Shown one piece after another: positions 56,985 through 64,000 of a stretch of DNA of 64,000 bases. Numbering within the stretch: the first letter of the stretch is position 1; every line of letters begins with the position of its first letter. This DNA is from Pseudomonadales bacterium (GTDB lineage: Bacteria > Pseudomonadota > Gammaproteobacteria > Pseudomonadales > Azotimanducaceae), in assembly GCA_028285415.1 (NCBI GenBank), contig JANQPF010000005.1, forward strand, positions 62,001-126,000. The letters run 5' to 3'. The notes under the pieces were generated by a model. The model made no database searches, had not been told where the DNA came from, and saw only the letters and a list, made by a program, of their open reading frames with translations. A program made the translations under genes and the position numbers.

Positions 56985-58331
56985 ATGACCATTGAAGTCG
57001 TCAATCACACCGACACGCCCGTGACGATTCGCAACTTTTCCAAACGCCGCTACGTGGACCCTGACATCATGGCGCGCGAGTGGGACGGCGTGTGGCGGAA
57101 AAACTGGCTGCTCGCCGGTCTTGTTGCCGATGTGCAAAAGCCGGGGGACTTCTTCGTATTCGACCTCGGGCGCGAGCAGATACTGGTTGCTTGTACCTCG
57201 GATGGTACCGTGCAGGGCTTTTACAACGTCTGTCAGCACCGCGGCAACCTGCTGGTGACGACAGAGCGCGGCCGCGCGGCGAACTTTCGCTGTGCGTATC
57301 ACGCGTGGACGTACGACATTGACGGCAACCTGGACATCGTTCCCTACGAAGAGCGGTTTGCCGACGGTGTGCCCTGCGCGGAGCGAGCGCTCCGACCGGT
57401 CAACACGGCAGTATGGGGTGGTTTTGTGTTCGTCAATATGTCTGAAAGCCCGGAGCCGCTGGAAGACTTCCTGGGTCCGGTTGCGGGGATCCTGGATCCG
57501 TACCGCTTCGACCGCATGGTGCTCGTCGAGGACCAGACGGTCCACCTCGACTGCAACTGGAAAGCGGTCATCGACAACTTCAGTGAGCTCTACCACGTGG
57601 ATTTTCTCCACCCGCAGCACAAGCGCATGGTCGACTGCTGCAACGATACCGTGCATCTGTTTGCCAGAGGCCACACGGGCCTTGCGGTGCCGGGTGCCAC
57701 CGTCAATCCCCGTTTCCCCGTGCCCGAAGAGCCGACCGACATTCAAACCGCTCAGCTTTTGAGCCTGGATCTGGATCCGGCGGATTTTCGGGGTCGGGTG
57801 CTCGACGTGCGGGAAGCGGTGCAGGCGCGCAAGCGGGAAATCGGCGCGGCGCGAGGCTTCGACTACAGCGGCTTCGAGGACGAACAGCTGTCTGATGTGT
57901 GGCAGTACAATCTGTTTCCCAACGTGGTGCTGTCGTTTACCCCTGAGCACTGCTGGGTCATGCGCGTCCGTCCCCACCCGACGGACCCCGGCCGCTGCGA
58001 GTTCGACAAGCTGAGCCTTGTGATGTTCGCCGATCCCGACATGGCCTCATCCAGTCAGGAAATCCTCGGCCCGGGTCGCCACGCGGTCAGCGCCAGCGGC
58101 TTCGAACCCGAGGGCCATCAGCGCCCGGAGCGCGACGTCTTTTCCTACGCGGCCGTCATTGCGGGTGAGAAAACCATGACCGATACGATTGATCAGGACG
58201 TTGAGCTCCTGAGCGGCGTGCAGACAGGCATGACGTCCAGCGGCTTCGATACCACCTGGCTGAACGACGACGAGATGCGCATCCAGCACTTTCACAACGA
58301 GCTGGAGCGGCTGCTTGGGGAAATCGACTGA
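56985..58331 (+). CDS. Rieske non-haem iron oxygenase, alpha subunit type
   Basis: 448 residues from ATG 56985, with GGGGAG upstream; a longer frame reads through the SnoaL gene. Rieske [2Fe-2S] ligands are Cys83, His85 (CQHRG), Cys103 and His106 (CAYHAW). The mononuclear iron motif is NFSELYHVDFLH with His204 and His209. An Asp ligand should lie further on. The family covers aromatic and other dioxygenases and demethylases; the substrate is unknown. No reductase or ferredoxin gene is adjacent, so electrons come from elsewhere. Confidence 0.9.
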   Translation: MTIEVVNHTDTPVTIRNFSKRRYVDPDIMAREWDGVWRKNWLLAGLVADVQKPGDFFVFDLGREQILVACTSDGTVQGFYNVCQHRGNLLVTTERGRAANFRCAYHAWTYDIDGNLDIVPYEERFADGVPCAERALRPVNTAVWGGFVFVNMSESPEPLEDFLGPVAGILDPYRFDRMVLVEDQTVHLDCNWKAVIDNFSELYHVDFLHPQHKRMVDCCNDTVHLFARGHTGLAVPGATVNPRFPVPEEPTDIQTAQLLSLDLDPADFRGRVLDVREAVQARKREIGAARGFDYSGFEDEQLSDVWQYNLFPNVVLSFTPEHCWVMRVRPHPTDPGRCEFDKLSLVMFADPDMASSSQEILGPGRHAVSASGFEPEGHQRPERDVFSYAAVIAGEKTMTDTIDQDVELLSGVQTGMTSSGFDTTWLNDDEMRIQHFHNELERLLGEID

Positions 58332-58364
58332 CTGTCGTGATGACCTGGCAGGCCATCACGACAG
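58332..58364. terminator. Inverted repeat between convergent Rieske and MDR-reductase genes
   Basis: CTGTCGTGATG (58332-58342) pairs perfectly with CATCACGACAG (58354-58364), and CCTG/CAGG inside forms a second small stem. It lies right after one stop and 10 bp before the other, a typical place for a bidirectional terminator, though no T run follows. Confidence 0.55.
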
Positions 58365-58374
58365 GATCTGACGG

Positions 58375-59394
58375 TCAGGCAGGATCTGCTATTTTCAAGA
58401 GCTGCTTGCCGAGGTTCTGACCGGTGAAGAGTCTCGAGAGCGTATTCGGGATATTCTCAAAGCCTTCCTGAACGTCGACCTGGTACTTCAGCTGTCCGCT
58501 TTGAATCCAGCCGAGGAGCTCGGTGATCGCTTCTCCGGCGCGGTCCATGTAGTCGATGACAATGAATCCTTCCATGCGGGCCCGCATGATCACGAGGTTC
58601 ATCAGATTCGTTGGTCCGGGGATGGGTGCCGTCGCGTTGTATCCCGAGATGCCGCCACAGAGTACAACGCGCGCGCGCATGTTGATGTGGTTCAGTGCAG
58701 CTTCCAGGATGTCGCCGCCGACGTTGTCGAAAAAGACGTCAACTTTGTTCGGGCACGTCTCGGCGATGCGCGCATCGACGTCTTCGTTCTTGTAGTCGAT
58801 CACCTCATCGAAACCGGCCTCCGCTTTCAGCCAGGCGCACTTTTCCGGGCCACCGGCAATGCCGACGACATGGCAGCCTTTGAGCTTCGCAATCTGACCG
58901 GCCACCGATCCTGTGGCTCCGGCTGCGCCGGAGACGAGCACAGTCTCACCCGCTTTGGGCTCGCCGAGGTCGAGGAGGCCGAAGTAGGCCGTCAAACCGG
59001 TGACGCCAAGCACCGACAACATCATGTCGGGTGCAATGCCATCCGGGATCTTGTTCAGACCCATGACACCCTGACCCGGGGCTACGACGACGAAGTCCTG
59101 CCAGCCGCCCGTGGTCTGCACCATGTCACCTACCGCGAAGTCGGGATTGTTGGATGCCGTCACTTGACCGATCGATCCGGCGCGCATCGGCTCGCCGAGC
59201 TGAACCGGCGGCAGATAGCTTTCCCGGTCTTCCATCCAGCCGCGCTGGGTCGGGTCGAACGACAGGTACAGATTGCGCACGAGCACTTCACCCTCCCCGG
59301 GCTCGGGGATCGGGTTTTCGGCGTATTCGAAGTTTTCTTCGCCGACGAGACCGTGCGGTCGTTTGGCCAGCAGCCATTGGCGGTTGGTGTTCAT
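58375..59394 (-). CDS. MDR-family NADP-dependent oxidoreductase (leukotriene B4 12-dehydrogenase/CurA type)
   Basis: 339 residues from ATG 59394, which has AGGAGG six bases upstream; the longer frame was rejected. A zinc-free medium-chain reductase: QWLLAKRPHG, YLSFDPTQRGWM, VSGAAGATGSVAGQIAKLKG cofactor loop, DVFFDNVGGDILEAAL and CGGISGYN. Relatives reduce alkenals, 2-alkenones or curcumin with NADPH. It ends the small operon 60805-58375, 98 bp after the DM13 gene. Confidence 0.9.
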   Translation of the reverse strand: MNTNRQWLLAKRPHGLVGEENFEYAENPIPEPGEGEVLVRNLYLSFDPTQRGWMEDRESYLPPVQLGEPMRAGSIGQVTASNNPDFAVGDMVQTTGGWQDFVVVAPGQGVMGLNKIPDGIAPDMMLSVLGVTGLTAYFGLLDLGEPKAGETVLVSGAAGATGSVAGQIAKLKGCHVVGIAGGPEKCAWLKAEAGFDEVIDYKNEDVDARIAETCPNKVDVFFDNVGGDILEAALNHINMRARVVLCGGISGYNATAPIPGPTNLMNLVIMRARMEGFIVIDYMDRAGEAITELLGWIQSGQLKYQVDVQEGFENIPNTLSRLFTGQNLGKQLLKIADPA

Positions 59395-59492
59395 GGTGTT
59401 CCTCCTGAAGTGATTGTCGGACAGCGTAAAGCGTGGCAGCTCGTCAGTGAAGAGCGCATCAACGCGGAGCGCGTCAGCAGGTGCCTGGCAGG

Positions 59493-59960
59493 CTATTGAT
59501 ACGTGGCGGCTGTGATGAACTGACCGAAAGTTTCGCACCAGACGATCGCCGCCGTATAGTCGGCAGGATTGATCGTTGCGGGCACGCTCACCATGAAGTT
59601 CTCGAATGTGCTGATCGGGGCCACTTCCACCATGCTCGACTTCAGGGCCTCAAAGCCGGCTTCCGTGTCGACGAACTCCGGCGAGAGGTACAGCCGATAG
59701 TCGGGCCCGGGCGCGAGATTGCCTTCGAAGGCAATGGTATCGGTGCCGACAAAGAGCGTCCCTTCGCCCCAGTGCAGCGCGTCGCTGTCGGTCAGATCGC
59801 GCTGGAAGGTGCCGCTGAACGCAGCGTCCGCCCCGGCGGCCTGCACCGCCTGTACGCTTGGGCTCTCCGGCGCGATGAGGATGGGCAGGAGGTAGATGCC
59901 GAGCGCCACACCGGCAACGAGGGCGCCGATATGGGTGGCGCTGAGAATCAGGTATTTCAA
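59493..59960 (-). CDS. DM13-domain protein with N-terminal membrane segment
   Basis: 155 residues. One N-terminal helix (HIGALVAGVALGIYLLPILI) anchors it or acts as a signal. The rest is a DM13 domain (PF10517): FSGTFQRDLTDSDALHWGEG, FEGNLAPGPDYRLYLSPEFV, and the end YTAAIVWCETFGQFITAATY with a single Cys. DM13 proteins are suspected electron carriers linked to hydroxylation. It lies 27 bp behind the DUF4019 lipoprotein. Confidence 0.84.
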   Translation of the reverse strand: MKYLILSATHIGALVAGVALGIYLLPILIAPESPSVQAVQAAGADAAFSGTFQRDLTDSDALHWGEGTLFVGTDTIAFEGNLAPGPDYRLYLSPEFVDTEAGFEALKSSMVEVAPISTFENFMVSVPATINPADYTAAIVWCETFGQFITAATYQ

Positions 59961-59987
59961 TGATCGCTCCTCTTTTGGCCTTATCCG

Positions 59988-60416
59988 TCAGTTCACGAAG
60001 TAGCCGCTGACCCGCCATTCGCCGTCGTCGAGCATGGGCGTGACGGTCTCGATGGCGCTCGCTTTGTTGTCGAAAACCGTTTCGAACTGCAGAACGACGT
60101 ACTCACCGTCCGGCGCGCCCGGCAGAGACGTGGCAAAGGTTGCGCTCTTCACGTCGCGCGATTGGACGTTGCCGAGCGGCGTTCGTACGCCGGAAACAGC
60201 GCCGCGCCACTGCTCGACGCCCACCTGACGTTTGAAAAGGGTTGCCGCGTTGTGCCAGGCATCGTCGTAACGGCCGAAATCGACGTCGGCAAGCCATGCT
60301 CTGGCTGCCTGCTCCGCTGCGGTCACGCGTTCGTCCGCAGGGGCCTGGCACGCGGCCAGGCACGCGAGCAGTCCGGTGGCGAGCAGCAAGTGCCGCGTGT
60401 TTTCGAATATTGCCAT
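59988..60416 (-). CDS. DUF4019 lipoprotein
   Basis: 142 residues from ATG 60416. A lipoprotein signal (LLLATGLLACLAAC) precedes a DUF4019-like domain (AARAWLADVDFGRYDDAWHN, LFKRQVGVEQWRGAVSGVRT, VVLQFETVFDNKASAIETV). It is exported to the envelope. Function unknown. A longer upstream frame would run back through the SnoaL gene. The gap to that gene is 5 bp, so the two are coupled. Confidence 0.85.
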   Translation of the reverse strand: MAIFENTRHLLLATGLLACLAACQAPADERVTAAEQAARAWLADVDFGRYDDAWHNAATLFKRQVGVEQWRGAVSGVRTPLGNVQSRDVKSATFATSLPGAPDGEYVVLQFETVFDNKASAIETVTPMLDDGEWRVSGYFVN

Positions 60417-60421
60417 GGCCC

Positions 60422-60805
60422 TTAGAACATCGTGTTGTCGTTTAGTGCCGTGTCGGGGACCACCTGCAGCACGTCCCAGTGCTCGACGATTCTGCCTGCC
60501 GCATCGAAGCGGAAGATGTCGATACCGGCATAGCTGAGACCCCCGGGCCATTCCTGGTGGCAGTGCAGCACCACCAGGTCGTTTTCAGCCACCGTACGTA
60601 TGAAGGTCACCTTCTTGCCGGGGTACTCCGCTGCCATGCGCTCGAAGTAGTCGATAAACGCCTCTTTGCCGTCAGCGACGTCAGGATTGTGCTGGACATA
60701 GACGTCTCCCGCGTAACGCTCGATGGCTTCGCGGGGGCGGCATGCATTGAACATCAGGTCGTAGAAAGCCCGGGCGTTCTCTTTGTTCGCTTCGAGGTGG
60801 CTCAT
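60422..60805 (-). CDS. SnoaL-like polyketide-cyclase-fold protein
   Basis: 127 residues from ATG 60805. NTF2-like/SnoaL domain (PF07366): [54 protein letters not shown], and the end VEHWDVLQ. This HNPxVADG/EHWDVLQ pattern is common in bacterial SnoaL-like proteins of unknown substrate. First gene of the small minus operon, divergent from the P450 gene across 116 bp. Confidence 0.87.
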   Translation of the reverse strand: MSHLEANKENARAFYDLMFNACRPREAIERYAGDVYVQHNPDVADGKEAFIDYFERMAAEYPGKKVTFIRTVAENDLVVLHCHQEWPGGLSYAGIDIFRFDAAGRIVEHWDVLQVVPDTALNDNTMF

Positions 60806-60921
60806 GGGTGACGCTCCGGTGCCGAAAACGTCCGCAGTATAGCCCGCGCAGGGGCCTGCGAGCATGTTGCCGGCAAATGCGCTAGAGTTGGGCGTTCAAT
60901 CTATTGGGAGAGGGTTGAATC

Positions 60922-62160
60922 ATGGCAGAAGCGATCGACCTCACGCAGGCAGACCCTTACGCGGTACCACTTGATCAGATCGACGTCAGTCGTGCGGAAC
61001 TCATGCAGAACGACGCCCACTGGGCTTACTTCGAACGGTTGCGCGCCGAAGATCCGGTGCACTACTGCCAAGACAGCATGTTCGGGCCGTACTGGTCGAT
61101 TACCAAATTCAACGACATCATGGAAATTGAGAGAAACCACCAGGATTTCTCCTCCGATCCCGGCATTGTGCTCGCGGACCGGCCGGAGGACTTCCAGACG
61201 GTCAACTTCATTTCCATGGACCCACCCAAACACGACGTGCAGCGCAAAACCGTCCAGGGTGTGGTTGCGCCGCAGAACCTTGCCAAGCTCGAGGCCACCA
61301 TTCGCAGCCGCGCCGCGGGTATTCTGGATTCGCTGCCGGTCGGCGAAACCTTCAACTGGGTTGATCTCGTATCGATTGAGCTCACCACCCAGATGCTGGC
61401 AACCATTTTCGATTTTCCGTTCGATGAACGACGCAAGCTGACGTTCTGGTCGGACATGGCCACTTCCGGCGAGCTGGCCGGCGGACCTACGCCTGAACCG
61501 GAACGGCGCGCGGCGCTCATGGAGTGTCTCGAGTACTTCACACGGCTGCGCGATGAGCGTGTCCAGGAAGACCTGAAACCCGATCTCCTCTCGATGCTCG
61601 CCCACGGTGAGGATACCCGCGACATGCCGCCGATGGAGTTTCTGGGCAACCTGATTCTGCTCATCGTTGGCGGCAACGACACGACGCGCAACTCCATCTC
61701 GGGCGGCGTGCTGATGCTGAACCGGAATCCTCGGGAGTACGAGAAGCTGCGCAACAACCTCGAGCTGATTCCCAACATGGTGTCGGAGATCATTCGCTAC
61801 CAGACGCCCCTGGCCTACATGCGCCGCACGGCAACCCGGGATATCGAATTCCACGGCAAGCAGATCAAGAAGGGAGACAAGCTGGCCATGTGGTACGTCT
61901 CCGGCAACCGCGATGACGAGGTCATCGACCGCCCGGATGAGTTCATCATCGATCGACCCAACGCCCGCCACCATCTGTCTTTCGGCTTCGGCGTGCACCG
62001 TTGTATGGGCAACCGTCTTGCGGAAATGCAGCTCAGAGTGCTGTGGGAAGAGATCATGCAGCGATTCCGTTTCGTGGAGGTCGTCGGTGAGGTGGAACGC
62101 GTCCAGTCGAGCTTCGTGCGCGGCTATGCCACCATGCCGGTGAAGGTACATCCCTGGTAA
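60922..62160 (+). CDS. Cytochrome P450, CYP153-type
   Basis: 412 residues, soluble bacterial P450. The haem thiolate is Cys361 in LSFGFGVHRCMGNRLAEMQL; the oxygen-activating helix is LLIVGGNDTTRNSISGG; ExxR is Glu289-Arg292. The stretches SMDPPKHDVQRKTV, MWYVSGNRDDEVIDRPDEF and SSFVRGYATMPVKV match CYP153A enzymes, terminal alkane and fatty-acid hydroxylases. Ferredoxin and reductase partners, often adjacent, are absent. GGGAG lies about 11 bases before ATG 60922. Confidence 0.92.
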   Translation: MAEAIDLTQADPYAVPLDQIDVSRAELMQNDAHWAYFERLRAEDPVHYCQDSMFGPYWSITKFNDIMEIERNHQDFSSDPGIVLADRPEDFQTVNFISMDPPKHDVQRKTVQGVVAPQNLAKLEATIRSRAAGILDSLPVGETFNWVDLVSIELTTQMLATIFDFPFDERRKLTFWSDMATSGELAGGPTPEPERRAALMECLEYFTRLRDERVQEDLKPDLLSMLAHGEDTRDMPPMEFLGNLILLIVGGNDTTRNSISGGVLMLNRNPREYEKLRNNLELIPNMVSEIIRYQTPLAYMRRTATRDIEFHGKQIKKGDKLAMWYVSGNRDDEVIDRPDEFIIDRPNARHHLSFGFGVHRCMGNRLAEMQLRVLWEEIMQRFRFVEVVGEVERVQSSFVRGYATMPVKVHPW

Positions 62161-62165
62161 ACCGC

Positions 62166-62186
62166 GTGCCGGCGTCATGCCGGCAC
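62166..62186. other. Hairpin GTGCCGGC-GTCAT-GCCGGCAC after the P450 gene
   Basis: Eight perfect base pairs and a five-base loop, 5 bp after the P450 stop and 27 bp before the MFS gene. No T tract follows, so it may stabilise the P450 message or reduce read-through. Confidence 0.45.
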
Positions 62187-62212
62187 GCCTACGTCGACAA
62201 TAGGACCTCGCG

Positions 62213-63460
62213 GTGCGCTGGTACTACGGCTGGAACGTCGTGGCCGCGACGATCGTTTTTCAGGCGCTGGTGTTTGGCACCGGAATCTACTGTTTCACCT
62301 TCTGGGTGGCGTATTGGACGACTGACTTCGACGTCGGCCGTAGCGACGTCATGCTCGTCTTCATTGGTCTGCAGATTGGCCTGGGCGCGTTTGCGCCGTT
62401 TGCCGGGCGAGCCATAGACCGCCATTCGGCACGACTTCTGATCAGCGTGGGTGCGGTGTGTTTCTCTCTGGCGCTGGTGCTGGCGGCCTTTGCCACCGCG
62501 CTGTGGCAGATCTGGGTGCTGTTTTTCACGCTGGCGGTGGCCGGGCTACTGCTGGCTGGGCCGTTGGCGAGCCAGACGCTGACGGCGCGCTGGTTCGATC
62601 GCCGGCGTGGTCTGGCGCTCGGTATCTCCACCACGGGTACATCGGTGGGTGGATTTGTCATGCCGATCATCATGACGGCGTTACAGGCCGAGTACGGCTG
62701 GCGTGATGCAAACACGATGGTTGCTGTCCTGATTGTCGTGGCAGTGGTGCCCGCGGCGTGGCTTCTCATCAAAGACTCCCCCGCGGCTGCGGGGATGCCG
62801 GGTGAAGGGGCCAAGGATGCGGCGGCTGACCTGCCGCCACCACTCGAGCATCCCGAAACGGTTGCCGGCATTCTCAAGCGTCGTGTGTTCTGGGGTATTG
62901 TCCTGTCCTTCACGCCGATCGCCGTGGCGTTTGGCGGTGCGCAACAGAACCTGGCGCCGTATACCGCCGACTATGGCATCAGCGCGGTCGACACCTCCTA
63001 CCTGGTTTCCGTCATGGCGTTTGTCATGGTCATATCCAAGCTTTTCTTCGGCTCAATGGCGGATCGCTGGGATCACCGGGTTCTGCTGTGGCTCATGTGT
63101 GTGGCGCTCGGGGTGGCGTTTGCTCTGATGCTGACCGGGGTGAGCTATCCGCGCCTCCTGGTCGTCAGCGCCTTGCTCGGTGTATCGGCAGGCGGTTTCC
63201 TGCCGCTCATAGCGGCGGTGGTGAGCCAGCGTTTCGGGATCAGCTCTTTCGGACTTGTCATGGGCATGGTCGGGCCGTTTACGGCTGTTGCGGCCGTGGG
63301 TCCCTGGCTGGCCGGCTACGTGCGGGACAACTACGGCAGCTATGAGGGAGCGTGGGAGATTTTTGCCCTGCTCCTGATACCTGCCGCGCTCGCCGCGCTG
63401 TTGCTGAAAGAAAGGACAACGTCTGCGACCATTGGCGTGTCGGATACATCGAGACAATGA
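62213..63460 (+). CDS. Major facilitator superfamily permease, monocarboxylate-transporter-like
   Basis: 415 residues from GTG 62213, with AGGA upstream. Twelve hydrophobic helices, six plus six, with a charged middle loop (about 185-220). The opening WYYGWNVVAATIVFQALVFG and the GxxxDRxxxR loop (GRAIDRHSARLL) between helices 2 and 3 are typical of the MCT/oxalate-formate-like MFS branch. It probably moves an organic acid; linkage with the P450 suggests a hydroxylated or fatty acid, but this is inference. Confidence 0.88.
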   Translation: MRWYYGWNVVAATIVFQALVFGTGIYCFTFWVAYWTTDFDVGRSDVMLVFIGLQIGLGAFAPFAGRAIDRHSARLLISVGAVCFSLALVLAAFATALWQIWVLFFTLAVAGLLLAGPLASQTLTARWFDRRRGLALGISTTGTSVGGFVMPIIMTALQAEYGWRDANTMVAVLIVVAVVPAAWLLIKDSPAAAGMPGEGAKDAAADLPPPLEHPETVAGILKRRVFWGIVLSFTPIAVAFGGAQQNLAPYTADYGISAVDTSYLVSVMAFVMVISKLFFGSMADRWDHRVLLWLMCVALGVAFALMLTGVSYPRLLVVSALLGVSAGGFLPLIAAVVSQRFGISSFGLVMGMVGPFTAVAAVGPWLAGYVRDNYGSYEGAWEIFALLLIPAALAALLLKERTTSATIGVSDTSRQ

Positions 63461-63471
63461 GGAGGTGGTCC

Positions 63472-63996
63472 ATGCGTAGTGTTTACTGTGTGATGCTTGT
63501 CCTGACTGGCATTGCTACGCACGCCCAGACCGAGCGGAACCCTGATGCGCCGGCTGAGACCGCGCAGTTCGAGTTTCTGCTCGGTGATCACGACGTGACC
63601 CTGCATGCCTGGACGGGTTCGGGTTGGACGCCACCACGGCCGGTGAATGCCCGCTGGCGAGGATGGTACGGGCTCGACGGCCACGCGATCTACGACGAGT
63701 GGCAGGACCCCACGAGCGGTGCTGGGATCAACGTACGGGTGTACGACCCTGAGTCCGAAGTCTGGAAGATGATGTGGCTCAGCACCCCGGCACGGCAGGT
63801 GCAGGATCTGCGGGCTGAGCTGCGCGACGGCCGTCTGACCATGTGGCAGGTCCACCCACCGCGCGAGGGTTGGAAGGCGGAGTTCGAAATCCTGGACGCC
63901 TGCCGCTGGGCGCGGGTCAGTTACCTGCAGGATGCCGAAGATGAGTGGACGCCGCAGTTCCGTCTGGAGGCAACCCGGCGCAACTGCGCCTCCTGA
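63472..63996 (+). CDS. Small exported protein of unknown function
   Basis: 174 residues from ATG 63472, chosen because AGGAGG lies six bases upstream; ATG 63457 upstream gives five more residues. A signal peptide (SVYCVMLVLTGIATHA) is followed by a beta-rich domain: FEFLLGDHDVTLHAW, RWRGWYGLDGHAIYDEWQDP, GINVRVYDPESEVWKMMWLS. The fold resembles DUF1579-like lipocalin proteins, but I cannot name it surely. It lies 11 bp after the MFS gene and is complete, ending 4 bases before the window edge. Confidence 0.8.
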   Translation: MRSVYCVMLVLTGIATHAQTERNPDAPAETAQFEFLLGDHDVTLHAWTGSGWTPPRPVNARWRGWYGLDGHAIYDEWQDPTSGAGINVRVYDPESEVWKMMWLSTPARQVQDLRAELRDGRLTMWQVHPPREGWKAEFEILDACRWARVSYLQDAEDEWTPQFRLEATRRNCAS

Positions 63997-64000
63997 CCCG

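Noticed and set aside
60901-62178. Long minus-strand frame (425 codons) opposite the P450 gene
   Set aside because: The P450 haem motif and helix motifs prove the plus-strand gene; the antisense frame has no family features.

Overview
This 64 kb window is a G+C-rich (about 60% by eye), tightly packed bacterial chromosome segment. It holds 65 protein-coding genes (one cut by the left edge) and one tRNA. Content and order point to a free-living gammaproteobacterium: aspS-yebC-ruvCAB-tolQRAB-pal-cpoB-queE-queC, the arsC-wrbA-DUF2069 block divergent from a yihY-type gene as in pseudomonads, MiaE, RhlB and DinB. The metabolic genes suggest an aerobic heterotroph able to use lipids, hydrocarbons and amino acids: a CYP153-type P450, a Rieske oxygenase, an alpha-methylacyl-CoA racemase, propionyl-CoA synthetase and arginine transamination genes. 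I cannot name the genus.

Layout. 1-13865 is almost entirely minus-strand: rhomboid fragment, cupin, HisC, AI-2E-type permease, nitrilase-fold amidase, hybrid sensor kinase, RhlB, class Ic aspartate aminotransferase, ArgC, two unknown proteins, a GT2 glycosyltransferase, MiaE and a carboxylesterase. 13955-21447 is mainly plus-strand (ABC exporter, CoA transferase/racemase, small unknown protein, PrpE, ABM protein, phosphatase-like protein), with dinB convergent. 21444-22748 (minus) carries arsC-wrbA-DUF2069. 22908-30532 (plus) carries a YihY-type protein, a TlpA-like lipoprotein, a DAO-type oxidoreductase, a DUF4892-OmpA protein and a 1192-residue exported protein of unknown function with more A+T-rich DNA. 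30568-36385 (minus) holds an LLM oxidoreductase, a CocE-type hydrolase, a lytic transglycosylase, proS and an HU protein with a histone-H1-like tail. After the only long intergenic gap (36386-36849) comes the housekeeping cluster 36850-48865.

48817-51812 is a three-gene minus-strand operon that I read as sqdB-sqdD-sqdC: UDP-sulfoquinovose synthase, a GT8 glycosyltransferase and an NAD-dependent epimerase-like protein. This is the gene order of the Rhodobacter sphaeroides sulfolipid operon and the most notable system here. A tRNA-Lys follows, with a compact cluster of palindromes at its 3' end bounded by a copy of the tRNA terminal CCCACCA. Then come aruI-aruH, selO, a SnoaL/Rieske pair and a small minus-strand operon (SnoaL-like, DUF4019 lipoprotein, DM13 protein, MDR reductase) divergent from a CYP153-type P450, an MFS permease and a small exported protein.

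Many genes overlap by 4 bp (ATGA or TTGA type), several start with TTG or GTG, and Shine-Dalgarno sequences decide some starts. No CRISPR array, insertion sequence, phage gene or rRNA was seen.
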